A DNA stretch of 64,000 bases from Lachnospiraceae bacterium (GTDB lineage: Bacteria > Bacillota > Clostridia > Lachnospirales > Lachnospiraceae): the NCBI GenBank assembly GCA_910576385.1, contig CAJTIR010000001.1:186001-250000 (forward strand), given 5' to 3'. The notes under the pieces were generated by a model. The model had not been told where the DNA came from. It was given only the letters and a program-made list of their open reading frames with translations, and made no database searches. The position numbers and the translations under genes were made by a program. Each line of letters starts with the position of its first letter. Positions within the stretch are counted from its first letter, which is position 1. Positions 63,745-64,000 of this stretch are shown in pieces.

Positions 63745-64000
63745 ATATGAGATACCAGACAGCTTCTATAGCCTGTTCCGATCACCAAATCGGGACACGT
63801 ATATAGAAGCCTTGTTAATTATAAATGAAGAATATCAATATCAGAGTTATTTTCTGAGCCGTGAGGCGTGTGTGCGAATCTTGAGTGAGTATTTTTCACA
63901 GAAAAAACTTCAGATACAGCGGGAGGAAAATGAGACAGAGCTTGATTTGCTGGAAACTCCGGCGAACCGTATTCTCAACTGGCTGTTAAAGAGCCGATGG
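63734..64000 (+). CDS. jetA: JetA-like (Wadjet) protein, N-terminal part
   Basis: The first 89 codons of a gene cut by the window end. It starts MEYRYEIPDSFYSLFRSPNR, continues DTYIEALLIINEEYQ and a LSREACVRILSEYF helix, and reaches LETPANRILNWLLKSRW. This order (FxSLFxSxNRxxYxxALL, LSRE, RILNWLL-x-W) is what I recall for the DUF5716/JetA family, the MukF-like kleisin of Wadjet plasmid-defence complexes. The ATG overlaps metA by 11 bp; AAAAAAGGGAAG lies upstream. JetB, JetC and JetD would be expected next, beyond the window. Family recall is from memory and not tested. Confidence 0.7.
   Translation, partial: MEYRYEIPDSFYSLFRSPNRDTYIEALLIINEEYQYQSYFLSREACVRILSEYFSQKKLQIQREENETELDLLETPANRILNWLLKSRW

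Overview
The window reads as chromosomal DNA of a spore-forming, strictly anaerobic Firmicute of the Lachnospiraceae type. The sequence reasons are a butyryl-CoA dehydrogenase/electron-transfer-flavoprotein cluster, a SCIFF peptide with its radical SAM maturase beside secDF, a GerA/GerB/GerC germinant receptor, SpoIIR and SpoIIM, strong AGGAGG-type ribosome binding sites, many GTG/TTG starts, and a Firmicute SOS box before recA. Genus cannot be fixed from the sequence alone. No CRISPR array, rRNA, prophage or intact transposase gene was seen.

Layout. 0.3-3.8 kb: bcd-etfB-etfA. 3.9-6.2 kb: an ECF transporter S component and gpmI. 6.6-8.8 kb: a TetR regulator with two membrane-protein genes and two matching operators, then a PilZ protein. 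9.2-13.4 kb: purC-purF-purB. 13.5-16.1 kb: a DUF3267 protein, a CNNM/CBS protein and a TIGR04086 membrane protein. 16.1-18.0 kb: a small ORF, eda and kdgK (KDG to pyruvate plus glyceraldehyde-3-phosphate). 18.4-24.3 kb: an OmpR/HisKA two-component pair, then scfA-scfB-secDF. 24.5-28.6 kb: a nucleotidyltransferase, a K+/H+ antiporter and unknown proteins. 28.8-35.0 kb: ispE, a GntR regulator, the germinant receptor operon and spoIIR. 35.1-40.9 kb: a LytTR/GHKL two-component system and the FtsX-type ABC transporter it probably controls. 40.9-45.3 kb: murI, DUF1934, galU, a membrane-anchored protein and a CapA-like protein. 45.3-47.9 kb: a candidate small RNA, a shortened KdpDE pair and thioredoxin. 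48.1-51.7 kb: recA-recX-rny. 51.9-54.0 kb: NUDIX-spoIIM-xerD, with xerD truncated. 54.1-57.7 kb: divergent shikimate genes aroF-aroE and aroD-aroK. 57.8-62.8 kb: tRNA-Arg(CCG), an SH3 lipoprotein, an unknown protein, rluF and ligA. 62.8-64.0 kb: metA overlapping the start of a JetA-like (Wadjet) gene cut by the window edge.

The most unusual material lies between the genes. Several families of small repeated, strongly structured elements recur: (i) a 171-175 bp element with terminal inverted repeats (two full copies and one 46-bp deletion derivative); (ii) a roughly 65-70 bp element (two copies and a possible third); (iii) a GC-rich 45-47 bp element (two copies, one just beyond the truncated end of xerD); (iv) a two-stem element with a conserved linker whose stems differ in sequence but keep pairing, present twice between bcd and etfB and as an array between purF and purB; (v) a 103-bp element with perfect 18-bp inverted ends; (vi) short AAGAAYGCC hairpins. 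The other leading candidates are an undescribed small RNA with a C-rich loop at about 45.4 kb, the SCIFF locus, and the JetA-like gene that may open a Wadjet operon beyond the window.
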